64,000 nucleotides of DNA. Source: Prosapia bicincta (Eukaryota; Arthropoda; Insecta; Hemiptera; Cercopidae). The notes under the pieces were generated by a model. It did not search any database. It had not been told where the DNA came from and saw only the letters and a list, made by a program, of their open reading frames with translations. The translations under genes were made by a program, and so were the position numbers. The DNA lies in assembly GCA_036971475.1 (NCBI GenBank), contig JBAIZL010000005.1, positions 174,328,886-174,392,885 on the forward strand, written 5' to 3'. Below, piece after piece: positions 11,833 through 22,738 of the stretch. Numbering within the stretch: the first letter of the stretch is position 1; each line of letters opens with the position of its first letter.

Positions 11833-14532
11833 TAATTTATAAAAATGAGTAATAACTAAACGTTTTTGTATTATGATCTGATGCCCAACGTTGTTACCAT
11901 AATATTTGTAATGTTCAGATCAAAGCATAGGCCTAATAAGCATTAGGCCTGCACAAGTATAAAGGGTGGAAGTTGGTCAAACAACTCAAACTACGTTCTA
12001 CGAGAGTTGCGTGCAAAGTGAGGCTTTCCCTTACGGTTTGGTAATTCGCTGTCTTTGGATTGGATGGCATAATTTGAATAAATCAATCCCAAAAATACCC
12101 CTTAGAATGTCCCCTATATTGAGCTACAAATTCCCTTTCCCACACTATCAGCAGAAAGATAGAATATATAGTACCGCCGTATTGTATAGTTGGATCTAAT
12201 GTTTTATAGTCAGCTTTTTTATTAGAGTCAATGGCTTCGGTTTTGTCTTTAGAGCAAGATGTGGGGATCTGTCAGAATGCAGTAGATTTTACATGAAAAG
12301 GTTTGTGTTTAAATAAACGTTTTTGTTTAGTGTTCTGAGAGTAAAAAACAAATGCATATAATACGTATCTTTACGTGAGAAAATGCAATGTCTCGTATGA
12401 AAATACGTAAGACAAATATATACATATTCTTCTTCCTTCGATTATTAACGGCAGACATAAAAGCATTTGTCATACAATTCTTCGAGTACTGTATTGAACA
12501 AAGTAATGGCTTAACTTTGCTTAATTATAATGGAACTGTTCAATTGCGTCATGTATTATCGTGCATGAGAAGGCACTTTAGGGACAAAGCACAACTTTGC
12601 ATGAGGGCTGATCATTATCCCAGTATCGTACTTACGCGTGAGAGCGCGCGTGAGCACGTTATTCCATATGTAACACACGCACGCGCTCATGCACACACAC
12701 ATACATGTACATTTGTAAGTTACTTATGGCTTTAATTTTCTCAGCATTGCTTCACCCAAGGAATGACATTATCATGGGTAACGTTTGGCCGAGGAACATA
12801 ATGCTCTCAGTATTTTTCCTTATAAAGAGACACTTTTATGGACCGTTTTGCAGTACATTTTTAATTTTACGTAACTTCTGCAACGCCATTTTGTCAAAGT
12901 CTGATTCAGAGTCGAAGCCGATCTTAATAGTGACCAGAATTTTCTACGTGCTTCTAGTAAACGCTGACTGAACAAAACACGGTTTAATTCGGAAAACCAA
13001 CCTATATCATCTGTTTTCTTTACACTATAATGCAAATCATATTTAATAATCTAAATTCTAGTTTCTGTTGTTATATACGTTAGACCAAAAATAGTTTTCA
13101 ACGAAATGTTTTAAAGTCTAGTTCGCATTGTATTTTTCAAAGTGTTTGTTTTCCGTATAAGGTTACGGTTACATTTAATTTAAAGGCATGAAAATTTCAA
13201 AATTAAAGGTAAATCTTTATCTTTTGCATGCTTATCATCTTAATGGGACAGCGAAATTCAGCAAACAAGGACACTTTTAGGGTAAATATATTTTGAATAA
13301 TGTATATTTTACAATGTCTTATATTATTGGAAGTGAGAAGAAAAGAAAGAATAAATCGATACTTTTTTATCTTACTAGGAAAGAAACGCTCTTGTAGACT
13401 GTGTAATGGCCGTCGCAATCCAAAATATGTAAGCCGGGAAAGAGCTGGTCTAATTTCCCTTAACGACTATACGATGTCTTCTTGTTTCCATTTAAAGGCC
13501 ATACACCTGACTTACTTTTACCGTGACTCCACCTACCCTTTCCACCCCTCATACATCCAAGGGTTGAATATGAGGATAAATCCTTATCTAGTATGGCTAC
13601 GTCAGATATATTACTTAGCACATGTGACGCCTGGTCCTTCTGTATTCTAGACTCTACCTTAACCTAATCCTAGATTGTATTCTAAACCTTCTCCTTGTGT
13701 TCACAGCAAATTGACCTTCTCTAAAATATCAAAACACTACCAACACTATATTTTAGTATTTGCGACCAAAAAGGCAAAGGGAATCTGGTCGAGATAACCT
13801 TATTTAAAGTTCAGTTGAATCTGAAAGCACCTAGTTAGAAGTTGGACGGCAGGCAATTTGTTTTGAAATTCTGATTCAGGTTTAATGCAGTTCTCTTGTC
13901 CTGTCTCTCGCTTCGTCCCGCCCTCCGATTCCTTCTGGTGGGTTCAAAGCAAACTGAAAACAAAAGTAATTAATTATTTCTCACACTCGCTTAAGGACGA
14001 TACTACTGGCAGAGGTTTTCCACTTCTCGCTGTCCCAAAAAGATTAATGTGTAACATTCATTTCATTTAGATACTTTCACGTATTAAAAATGAAGGTAAC
14101 CATAAAGGCTTTCCTTTCCTAATAACCCAAGGAAATACTTTGCGAAACGTTAGTAAAAACCTTTGAAGTATCCTTGAAAAATTTGTTTTCTCTTAATTTT
14201 ATAAGAGCAAAACTCGAATATAGAATTGTGTATAACTATTACATATGAAAAAAACAGACCATATGCACTCACAGACATCTAGAATATCAGAATGATTTCC
14301 TACGTTTCAAAATGAAACGGTTTCTCCATGTAAAATGGGAAGATAGTGAAGTATAATAGTATCATGTGAGGAGGTTTACAAAAAGAGAGACTTCCTTCTC
14401 TGTCTTCTTTTAACCCTATCTAAGGAGGCAACACTCTGTCCGTGGTTTTCCTAATTAAATAAAACAATAAACTGCGAGTAAGTTGCGAAAGAAACACAAT
14501 TCAGTTCGGATTGATTTTATTTTATCTCGACC
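11833..14532. other. Gene-free stretch
   Basis: Frames at 12388-12735, 12705-12971 and 13300-13650 have no recognisable domains or exon-like context. I see no repeat or RNA gene. Confidence 0.5.
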
Positions 14533-15216
14533 TAATTAACAAAGCTTCATTCGGTCACGTAAAACCCCCATTGGGTGAGGAGCGTTGTAACGTATGATAA
14601 GTCATCATTGCCAGTTTTGTAATAAGCTTGGAGATATCTCACGACGTAATTAACAAAGCTTCATTCGGTCACGTAAAACCCCCATTGGGTGAGGAGCGTT
14701 GTAACGTATGAGAAGTCATCATTGCCAGTTTTGTAATAAGCTTGGAGATATCTCACGACGTAATTAACAAAGCTTCATTCGGTCACGTAAAACCCCCATT
14801 GGGTGAGGAGCGTTATAACGTATGAGAAGTCATCATTGCCAGTTTTGTAATAAGCTTGGAGATATCTCACGACGTAATTAACAAAGCTTCATTCGGTCAC
14901 GTAAAACCCCCATTGGGTGAGGAGCGTTGTAACGTATGAGAAGTCATCATTGCCAGTTTTGTAATAAGCTTGGAGATATCTCACGACGTAATTAACAAAG
15001 CTTCATTCGGTCACGTAAAACCCCCATTGGGTGAGGAGCGTTGTAACGTATGAGAAGTCATCATTGCCAGTTTTGTAATAAGCTTGGAGATATCTCACGA
15101 CGTAATTAACAAAGCTTCATTCGGTCACGTAAAACCCCCATTGGGTGAGGAGCGTTGTAACGTATGAGAAGTCATCATTGCCAGTTTTGTAATAAGCTTG
15201 GAGAAATCTCACGTCG
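14533..15216. repeat. 114-bp tandem repeat, six near-identical copies
   Basis: Units start with TAATTAACAAAGCTTC at 14533, 14647, 14761, 14875, 14989 and 15103, an exact 114-base spacing. Differences are single bases (for example GATAAG/GAGAAG and GTTGTAAC/GTTATAAC). The last unit diverges at its end. The low divergence indicates recent tandem amplification. No hammerhead core is present in either orientation. Confidence 0.97.
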
Positions 15217-16214
15217 TAAGTTTCCAAATTTTATGAGCTGCATTTTTGGGTTCATATATTTAGCCAATAAAATAGAGTTGAGAGAAAAATAGAGTGAAGA
15301 GAATCGGACGAAGGATTCGTCTAGTTCGCATTGTATGACATCGAATGGAATTGAGTGGTCGCGGTGAATTATTAAATATGCAATTAGCACAAAAAAAGTA
15401 TTCATTTTATTAATTTTAGATTTAATGAAACACAGCTTCCTTTTGGAGGTTACGTAGGAGCTCCAGAATAATATTTAACCTTTATATTTATTTATTGATT
15501 TGTTATTGAGAATTTGTACAATTTTAAAAGAAATAGGGGATTTTAGGATGCTAGATTTTGTTTTATGTACACATACCAAGAAACAGAAACATTTGAAAGA
15601 TGAATACATTTATTTAGCTATTGTAACTTTGGCTTTATACTGTAACGCTAAAGTAATAAAGTAAAACATCATTTTAAAAGTCAAGTAGGAGGTAATGTTA
15701 TCCTACCACAAACTGTGTACCACTTCTATCTCTGGTATTATTTTTGCATTCATGCCGTTTATTATGAAACTCCCTAAGGGGTAAATAGACTTAAAAAAAG
15801 AAAACTAAGTAATTTGTAGCTCTGGTGTCTGAGTATTAACCTATATTTACTTCCGTTTAAAAGCAATTTCGTTCCAATGTTTCTGAATTCTTTTTAGAGC
15901 CGTTTTATTTTTACTCTATAAAAACCTGAAAAAGAAGTTTTTTTTCGTATACTATATAATTTTGTTATAAACAATGTTTTCTGAAACACTTTAAAATTTA
16001 CGATTTCTAATTTAATGAAATACTAATTTATAACAGGGCATGTTAAATTATTTTCTATTATTCCATGGTTTGAATTATTATGTCAAATAGCCTATATAGA
16101 ACATTATATTAATTAGGTTTGCTTTTTAAATATTAGTTTCAAACTTTGAGAGGATTGAAAACGTTACTTAAAAACTTGACAACTAGGATTGGAGAAGTGA
16201 AACTTTGCTAAAAA
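15217..16214. other. Gene-free AT-rich stretch
   Basis: Nothing recognised. The minus frame at 15175-15405 begins beyond the tandem array and runs back into its last copy, without recognisable motifs. Confidence 0.5.
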
Positions 16215-16229
16215 CTTATATAATATATA

Positions 16230-16285
<56 letters not shown>

Positions 16286-16392
16286 TATTGTAATTTTTAT
16301 TCCTGATGATGTTGGTACTGTTTACCAACGAAAGCTTTGAATAGAAATTAATAAATATCCTTGTATTTGAATAACCTATGTTGTTTTAAAAT
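16215..16392 (+). mobile_element. (TA)n plus half of a PLE family-A end
   Basis: A TA array (about 16233-16281) is followed by sequence matching the right half of the palindrome at 46.5 kb: a TTGTAATTTT-like start, the hammerhead-like core, then ATTAATAAATAT and a GAATAACCTATG-type terminus. Only one arm is present. Confidence 0.75.
16299..16342 (+). ncRNA. Hammerhead-like ribozyme motif, PLE family A copy 4
   Basis: ATTC (16299-16302) and GAAT (16339-16342) can form stem I. CTGATGA is at 16303-16309, stem II GTTGGTA/TACCAAC is a perfect 7 bp with loop CTGTT, then GAA and AGCTTT. One A is missing from the AAGCTT palindrome of the other copies. One extra T separates CTGATGA from stem II. Confidence 0.6.
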
Positions 16393-16850
16393 ATATATAC
16401 GGTATATACCTACTTGCGCACTATTACGTATTTTTTATGTTCAGGTAATCAACCACTTATCACAGATTGTAAATTTACTTAAAAACAAAGCTTGAATTTG
16501 GTTTAAAATTCACGGAGTGTTATTAATAGATAAATCTAAAATTTGACAATACAAAACACAGCTTTCGAAATATTCGTGATAAAGGAACATTCTTAGGCTA
16601 CATTTATAACATTAAACACAATTTTTCCAAACACCAAAAATATCACCTATTGTACCCTGAGTGCTACTACAAACTCTCAAATTTGCGTTGCTCTGGAACA
16701 CGGTATCGAAGCAACTGATGTGATCGCTCAAACTTTTAGATTAAGGGAAGCTTAGGGATTTGCATAACTTATTCCGTTGATTAATGGTTTTAGAACAAAT
16801 TACCTAAGCCTTCGCACGAAACTGGTAATTATTAGTTATCTATAGATACT

Positions 16851-16852
<2 letters not shown>
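16393..16852. other. Short gene-free stretch
   Basis: No gene or repeat recognised between the PLE end and the CA array. Confidence 0.5.

Positions 16853-16934
<82 letters not shown>
16853..16934. repeat. (CA)n-(TA)n compound microsatellite
   Basis: The TA part abuts the left LTR of the element starting at 16935. Errantivirus-type integrases favour TATA targets, so insertion into this array is likely. Confidence 0.95.
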
Positions 16935-16936
<2 letters not shown>

Positions 16937-17205
16937 TATGAGAATAATGTGAACTTGACTAAATATAATGCTTACTAGAGTAATTTCTGCTTACGCAGAT
17001 TTTGTATTGTGCAGCTGCTAAAACAGATTTAACTTTAGTGTGTAGCAAACTCTTGAACATTTGTAGTCACTCCAACTGAATGCATCAGTTGAATTTTTCT
17101 TAGGTTAAAACTAATGTTATAAATTAAATTGTTCCTAATTAATAAAAGTTTATAAAAATTAAAATTATTTTTAAAACCTTTTTGAGCTTAACAACACACA
17201 TAACT
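16935..17205 (+). repeat. 5' LTR
   Basis: Begins AGTATGAG and ends ATAACT, aligned with the right LTR and the partial copy at 7714-7990. I do not identify a certain TATA box or polyadenylation signal, although AATAAAA-like runs occur near its end. Confidence 0.85.
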
Positions 17206-17221
17206 GGCGCAGTCGGTAGGA
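17205..17221 (+). other. Primer-binding site, tRNA-Ser type
   Basis: TGGCGCAGTCGGTAGGA directly follows the LTR and shares its first base with it. It is complementary, with one G-U pair, to the 3' end of insect tRNA-Ser carrying CCA. Confidence 0.85.
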
Positions 17222-17540
17222 CCCATCAAAAAAGTTAGTGAATATAACGTCCGTCGGTTTTAACCGTTAATTGAGAACCACTCTGCAGCAGAGTGAATAT
17301 CTGCAACAATTTAATATAGTGTATATCTATTACCAAAACGAGAGAACATCGTGACAGAAAAGTTTTAGTGATTGTGAATAGTGCAATACAAAAAAGTGCA
17401 GCCTTACAATACGTAATGAGCAAAGTATTTGGGGTTATACTGTAAGTAAATCCTATGAAATATTATTAAGTAAAATATTGTTATATTTCACTATATATTT
17501 TAATTTTAATTTTTGTTTTAAAATTAAATATAAAAGAAAA

Positions 17541-18340
17541 ATCGCTACTCTAACTTTAAAGAACGAATTCTTAGATATAATACCAGAATTTTCTGGAGAG
17601 CCTATAATGGTAAATAGATTTGTCACAATTTGTGATAAAATAGTAAGTAAATTCTTTGTTGCTAATAATCCTGATGACTTTCAAAATGAATATTTGATGT
17701 CCTCAATTTTAGCAAAACTAAATGGACAAGCTTTAGAGTTTGTTGTAACTTCAAACATGTATAACTGGTTAGATGTTAGGAAAATTCTTTAACTAGTTTC
17801 CTAGATATAAGAGATTGTTTTAAATTAAATCTTGAAATGGCAGAGTTAAAACAAGAAGTAAGTGAATCACCTTTTAAATTTTATGAAATGATACAAAAAT
17901 TAGTAAATTTACAAATAGCATATTTTATTAATAAAGAACCAGTAAAAGCTACTGATACAATGTGTGAATATGTTCAAAAATTAGCATTAAGAGTTTTTTT
18001 AAGAGGTCTTCAAGAACCACTAGGGTCTTTAATGAGAACTAAAAACCCCACAACACTCGCAAAAGCTTTAAATATGTTAACTAACGATTTCAAGTTTAAA
18101 AATAATAAAAGTTTTACACAACTGAACAATCAGTTTTTCAGAAAGGTCAAAATTAGACAGTAAGAAAACCAATACACCCAGAGACTAATTATCACCAAAT
18201 ACCTAAACAAACTTAACAAGGGCAAAATCCTTTCTATAAACCACCTTTTGCTAGCCATGGGCAACCTCAAAGAGGACATTTAACGAATAATAGTTAACCT
18301 CATTACCCTCAACGGAATACGAATTATCAACCTACCCCTA
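17541..18340 (+). pseudogene. gag: gag pseudogene
   Basis: Gag forms the retrotransposon particle. The segment IPEFSGEPIMVNRF, then KLNGQALEFV, MAELKQE and FYEMIQKLVNL, follows the usual layout of a 17.6/297-type Gag. The C-terminal part after about 18160 becomes rich in Gln, Asn and Pro, as in those proteins, and lacks a CCHC zinc knuckle. The probable ancestral start is at 17541, where this copy has ATC and the fragment at 7.4 kb has ATG. An apparent upstream start at 17478 is an accidental extension. The frame is lost at about 17780, where a stop (17790-17792) precedes a shift, again at 18161, and by further stops after that. Confidence 0.85.
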
Positions 18341-18577
18341 TGAGCATATCCACTACACAGACAGACAGGCCTTCTAGACAAAGTACTAATCTTTATCAAA
18401 GACCGAACAAGGAGCTGAAGACGGTGAATATTCAATATACCAAATTAACGGACGAAAAACATTCGCTTCTGACGAAAATCCCGAAAAGGACGAGTATTTC
18501 TCTGAGCACCAAATCTTACCTGAAGACTGTGATTAAAATGAAGAAACCATTCAAACCGATCAAAATAATTTTTTAGG

Positions 18578-19186
18578 TTGTACAAGCCTCGGAACCAATT
18601 TTCCATAATGAATTTGCAGTGTGAAAACATTGAATTACCTTTCATATGTGACGCAAATACTAAATTAAGAATATTAATTGATACAGATAGTACTCGATCG
18701 TTATTACGAATATCACTATGTTCGAAAAATTTTAAAATATGTGTAAGAAAAGAACCGTTTGAAGTAACCACTGCACACGGCACTTCAAAGGAAGATTTTT
18801 GTTGCAAAATACCCCTGTTTTCTAAAACGGCAATTAAATTTTACCTATTTGATTTTCATCAGAGTTTTGACTTATTACTGGGTCTGGATAGTATAAAAGA
18901 TTTAGGAATAAGATTAGACTTTGTAAACAATAAATTACTACTTTGTGGTGAAGAAATCGCTATTCAGTATTTTAATACAGAAAAAGAAAAGTATGATAAA
19001 ACAGACAGCACGTCAGTAAAACAAGAACAATTGAGTTATGTTATACAAGCCCGCACTAGCCAAATAGTTAAGGTTAAAGTACAAAATATTAATAATGGAG
19101 AAGGACTCCTACCATACAAGCACTTAAATGGGTTCCACAGTGCATACTTTCAGTGCATAAGGGTGAGGCCTATCGCCCTATTGTAA
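18578..19186 (+). pseudogene. pol: Aspartic protease region of pol
   Basis: The longest unbroken piece of pol. RILIDTDSTRSLL corresponds to the retroviral protease active site. The expected Asp-Thr-Gly is Asp-Thr-Asp here, replacing the invariant glycine, so catalysis is doubtful. Later, FDLLLGLDSIKDLGI matches the C-terminal hydrophobic and Gly-containing part of the fold. The stretch to 19184 is the protease-RT linker and ends in a stop. This domain would cleave Gag-Pol in particles. A gag-to-pol frameshift site cannot be judged because gag is broken. Confidence 0.85.
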
Positions 19187-19439
19187 GCAACATAGAAGAA
19201 AATATAAAAATAACAATAAATGCATAAAAATAACAAAAAATAGAATTAAAACCTTCAAAAGATTACAATGATTCAATTCTTGAACCCAATGCAATTCAAA
19301 CAAACACTAATTTTAATATGTTAAGTTATAAATTTAAAAAATCAAGAAAAAAATATTTAGACTTATCAAAATTCAGAGTAGAACACATGAATTTAGAGGA
19401 ACAAACCACCATTACAAATTTAATAGAAGAATAAGCAGA

Positions 19440-20340
19440 TATATTTCATATTGATGGAAATGATTTGACTTTCACCAATCAAATAAAACATGTTATTAGA
19501 ACTACAGACGAAATTCCCGTATATTCTAGAAATTATAGATATCCAGAAATTTACAAACATGAAATTAATATACAAACTGAAGACATGCTTAAACAGGTAA
19601 TCATTAAACCGCCTCATTCTCTCTCTCCTGTCTGGATTGTAACAAAAAAACAAAAAACAGGACGCTTCTGGTAAAATGAAATTTCTATTAATAATTAGAT
19701 TTTAGAGGCTTAAACAAAAAAAAACAATTGATGATAAATTTCCCTTGCCGAACATAACTGACATTTTAGACAAGTAGGACGATCTCAGTATTTCACAACT
19801 TTAGACCTAGCCTCAGGATTTCATCAAGTAGAGATGGACCCAAGCAGCGTAGAAAAAACAGCATTCTCAACGAAAACGGGACATTACGAATTTTTAAAAA
19901 TGCCCTTTGACCTACAAAATAGCCCCCTACGTTTCAAAGGATTATGAATAATATTCTGAGAGGAATTCAAAATGAAACGAGTTCATTTGGACGACATTAT
20001 TATCTATTCAACTAGCCTTTAAGAACATATAGAAAGACTTAGGGTAGTGTTTGACAGATTACGCAAAACCAACTTTAAAGTACAGCTGGACAAAACGGAA
20101 ATTTTGAGAAACGAAGTTGCTTATTTAGGACACATAGCTACGCCGAATGGAGTAAAACCCAATCCTGAAGAAATAAGAGCAATCAAGAACTATCCAATAC
20201 CAAAGACTACCAAACAAATTAAAGTATTTTTAGGACTATTAGGATATTACCGAAAATTCAATAAAAACTTCGCAAAAATAACAAAACCTTTTACTAACTG
20301 TTTAAAGAAAAATAAGAAAATTGATTTTAATAGCCCCGAC
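19440..20340 (+). pseudogene. pol: Reverse transcriptase region of pol
   Basis: Recognisable Ty3/gypsy RT segments in order: IKHVIRTTDEIPVY, then [15 protein letters not shown] (motif A, catalytic Asp present), then [16 protein letters not shown] (normally G where D stands), then HLDDIIIYST. The last is the YxDD box with Tyr changed to His. VAYLGHIATPNGVKPNP and FLGLLGYYRKF (connection) follow. Stops occur at 19672 and near 19775, and a short deletion with a frame change removes sequence between the QNSP segment and the HLDD box. The unbroken part resumes at 20047. Non-functional. Confidence 0.9.
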
Positions 20341-20594
20341 TTTAAAGACTATTTCGAAACATGCAAAAATATTTTGACTAACGAACCACTTTTGCAATAC
20401 CCGGACTTCGAAAAAGAATTCATTCTAACAACAGACGCAAGCAATTATGCTATAGGAGCAATTTTAAGTCAAGACAAAAACGGAAAGGTCCTTCCCATAG
20501 CGTATGCCAGCAGAACTTTGAATGACAGTGAAATTAACTATTAAACCAAAACGCGGATGCTCTACCGAGAATACAATTTAATGTCACCGATAAA
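20341..20594 (+). pseudogene. pol: RNase H, internally deleted
   Basis: The first strand, FILTTDASNYAIGAILSQ, carries the first catalytic Asp of RNase H, and AYASRTLNDSEINY follows. At about 20544 the sequence then jumps to NADALPRI, which corresponds to the end of the domain (VADALSR-like in relatives). The central catalytic Glu and second Asp region is therefore missing. This explains much of the short length of the element. Confidence 0.8.
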
Positions 20595-22196
20595 ATGTCA
20601 ACAAACTCTCAACATACTGTAGAGGAGGACTTGCATTTGCCTTCAGCTGATTTACTCCAACGTTACTTCTCGAAATTAGATGATAACCAGTCTATGATAG
20701 TCAACATAATTATAGAACAAGACGACGCCGAAAATCAAAAAGATATCAATGAAGAAAGTGACCAGAGAGTTCACTCCAATTTTGAAGGAAACACTCAGAT
20801 AGGAACACCAATTTACGACGAGCCTGTAAACTTTGGCAAAATTCAAATATTTTTATCTCTAGTAAAGTATCAACCTAAAAAGGTGAAAATAATAAAATTA
20901 TTTGGAATTTCAAAAAGGCGTTTAATAGTTGAAATATCGGACAATTATCTGAATAATGACATAGTTAACATCGTAAAATCATATTTGGCACCTAAAGTAA
21001 AATATAACCTATATTTTGAAGAGGACTTTTATGAGAGATTTGCATCATGCATAGCTAAAACCTTTAAACAATCTGAACTAAATTTAGTGAAGTGTAACAA
21101 CAAATTATTGGATTTAACTTCTGAAGAAGAAATGCTGGAAATAATAAATAATTATCACGCTAGTAAAACTAATCATCACGGAATACAAGAAACTTATGAA
21201 CAAATTAAACGTAGATATTATTGGCCCAACATAAAAGGACACATTCAAAATTTTATCAACCAATGTGAAATATGCCAAAAATCTAAATACGACAGAATCC
21301 CTTTAAAACTAGAAATGAATCTTACACCAACGCCAACAAAGCCTTTGCAAGTAGTGTACGTGGATGGTATATCACTAGAACAAAATCGCTTTATAAGCAT
21401 AGTAGATGGCTTCTCGTTATGCACAGATTTCCTCTATGGGCAGTGCACAAGCAACAGAAGTTGTTGATACGGTGCTAGATTACTTCGGACACTATGGTGT
21501 ACCTGTAGTAATTATATCAGACAATGGCAAAAAATTTATTAATAGAGTTGTAAAAGAAATATTGGATTTGCATAAAATTAAAATACATTTTATAAGTACA
21601 CAAAACCCCCAATCAAATGGATTATGTAAAAGAGTTCATTCAACGATAGTAAAACACAAAGACTTTTAAATAATCAAAACTAGTTCGATTACGACAATAT
21701 AATCAAGAAAGTGAAAAATGCTATAATAGCATATAATAATAGCATGCATTCAGTTACTAAATTAACGCCGTGTGAAGTTTTATTTGGTCACATAAACTCG
21801 AACACCCTACTGGATGTAGATGTAGAAAACCAGTTTGCAAACGACTACGTTTTAAGCCATAGAGAAAAAACAAAAACACTGTGTGAAAACATTAGAAATT
21901 CTAATAACAAAATTAAAGAAAATATTTTGGAGAAAAGAAATATAGACAAGGAATCACTTCCAGAAATACCGACTAAAGTTTATGTAAAATCAATTCAAAA
22001 ACAAGGCAAGACAAAAAATAAATATAGCAAAGAAGAAATATGTTCTGTTGATAGGGAAAGGAAAACAGGAAAACATAACACAAAAGAAAAAATACACTTA
22101 TCAAAAATTAAAAGACCTAGGAAGGTAAGAAACATAACTAATGATCAAAATCCTTTTCCAGGTCCCTCCTGTTCGTCCTTGCCACAGGCAAATTAG
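20595..22196 (+). pseudogene. pol: Integrase region of pol
   Basis: The N-terminal zinc-binding HHCC is visible as YHASKTNHHG and CEICQKSK, with RRYYWPNI between (about 21150-21290). The catalytic core follows. The first Asp lies in YVDGIS and the second in IISDNGKKF. The expected Glu in the SNGLCKRVHST segment is Lys, so the DDE triad is broken. A frame change lies near 21400-21467, and stops fall between 21667 and 21711. The last block (21711-22196) keeps AYNNSMHSVTKLTPCEVLFG and the basic tail IHLSKIKRPRK, typical of 17.6/297 integrase C-termini. Confidence 0.88.
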
Positions 22197-22327
22197 AATC
22201 CTCGTACCATACCTTTGTCCCCTATTTATGCGTATAAATGAAAGCTTATAATTCATTTAAATGACATTGATTCCTATTATTATGATGTATTACAAAGTTT
22301 TGAAATTAACTGCGGGAATTGTAACAT

Positions 22328-22615
22328 TGTATGTAAACAAATAATGTGAACTTGAGTAAATATAATGCTTAATAGAGTAAATTCCTGCTTACGCAGATTT
22401 TGTATTGTGCAGTTGCTAAAACAGCTTTAGCTTTAGTGTGTAGCAAACTCTTGAAGAGTACAGTTATAGGCAGTCCAACTGAATGCTTATGAGTTTAATT
22501 TTTGTTAAGTGAAAATTAACGTAATAATTTCAAAATTAAAATGTTCTTAATTATTAAAGGTTCATCAAAATTAAAATTATTTTTAAAAACCTTTTGAACT
22601 TAACAACGCACGTAA

Positions 22616-22617
<2 letters not shown>
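22328..22617 (+). repeat. 3' LTR
   Basis: Aligned to the left LTR from TGTATG to GTAACT. It has extra bases after ACTCTTGAAGAG and numerous substitutions. Upstream, a short purine-containing run (GCGGGAA) is only a weak polypurine-tract candidate. Confidence 0.85.
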
Positions 22618-22694
<77 letters not shown>

Positions 22695-22695
22695 A

Positions 22696-22735
<40 letters not shown>
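22617..22735. repeat. (TA)n-(TG)n-(TA)n compound microsatellite
   Basis: About 54 bases of TA, 22 of TG and a second TA run of about 34, directly at the right LTR edge. Confidence 0.95.

Positions 22736-22738
<3 letters not shown>

Larger units (their letters stand above)
16935..22617 (+). mobile_element. Errantivirus-like (17.6/297 group) LTR retrotransposon, degraded
   Basis: Order on the plus strand: LTR, tRNA-Ser primer-binding site, gag, protease, reverse transcriptase, residual RNase H, integrase, LTR. The length of about 5.7 kb is shorter than env-bearing relatives. There is no env frame between the end of pol (22196) and the right LTR (22328), and most of RNase H is missing. The frame is broken many times, the protease, RT and integrase active sites are altered, and the LTRs differ by many substitutions and indels. 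It is an old, immobile copy. Both outer edges touch TA-rich sequence, compatible with a TATA-type target duplication that cannot be delimited inside the repeat. Confidence 0.93.

Noticed and set aside
12388..13650. Frames at 12388-12735 and 13300-13650 as genes
   Set aside because: No domain, composition typical of chance frames, overlapped by other chance frames.
14533..15216. CRISPR array
   Set aside because: The 114-bp units are contiguous, without unique spacers, and the context is eukaryotic. The 24-bp and 50-bp arrays were rejected for the same reasons.
14533..15216. Hammerhead ribozyme in the 114-bp satellite
   Set aside because: Neither strand has a CTGATGA core followed by a stem and GAAA.
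18445..18807. Minus-strand frame over the gag-pol junction, and 19420-19653 over RT
   Set aside because: Shadows of recognisable plus-strand pol sequence.
22197..22327. Envelope gene of the LTR element
   Set aside because: Only about 130 bases separate the end of integrase from the right LTR, and no frame fits.
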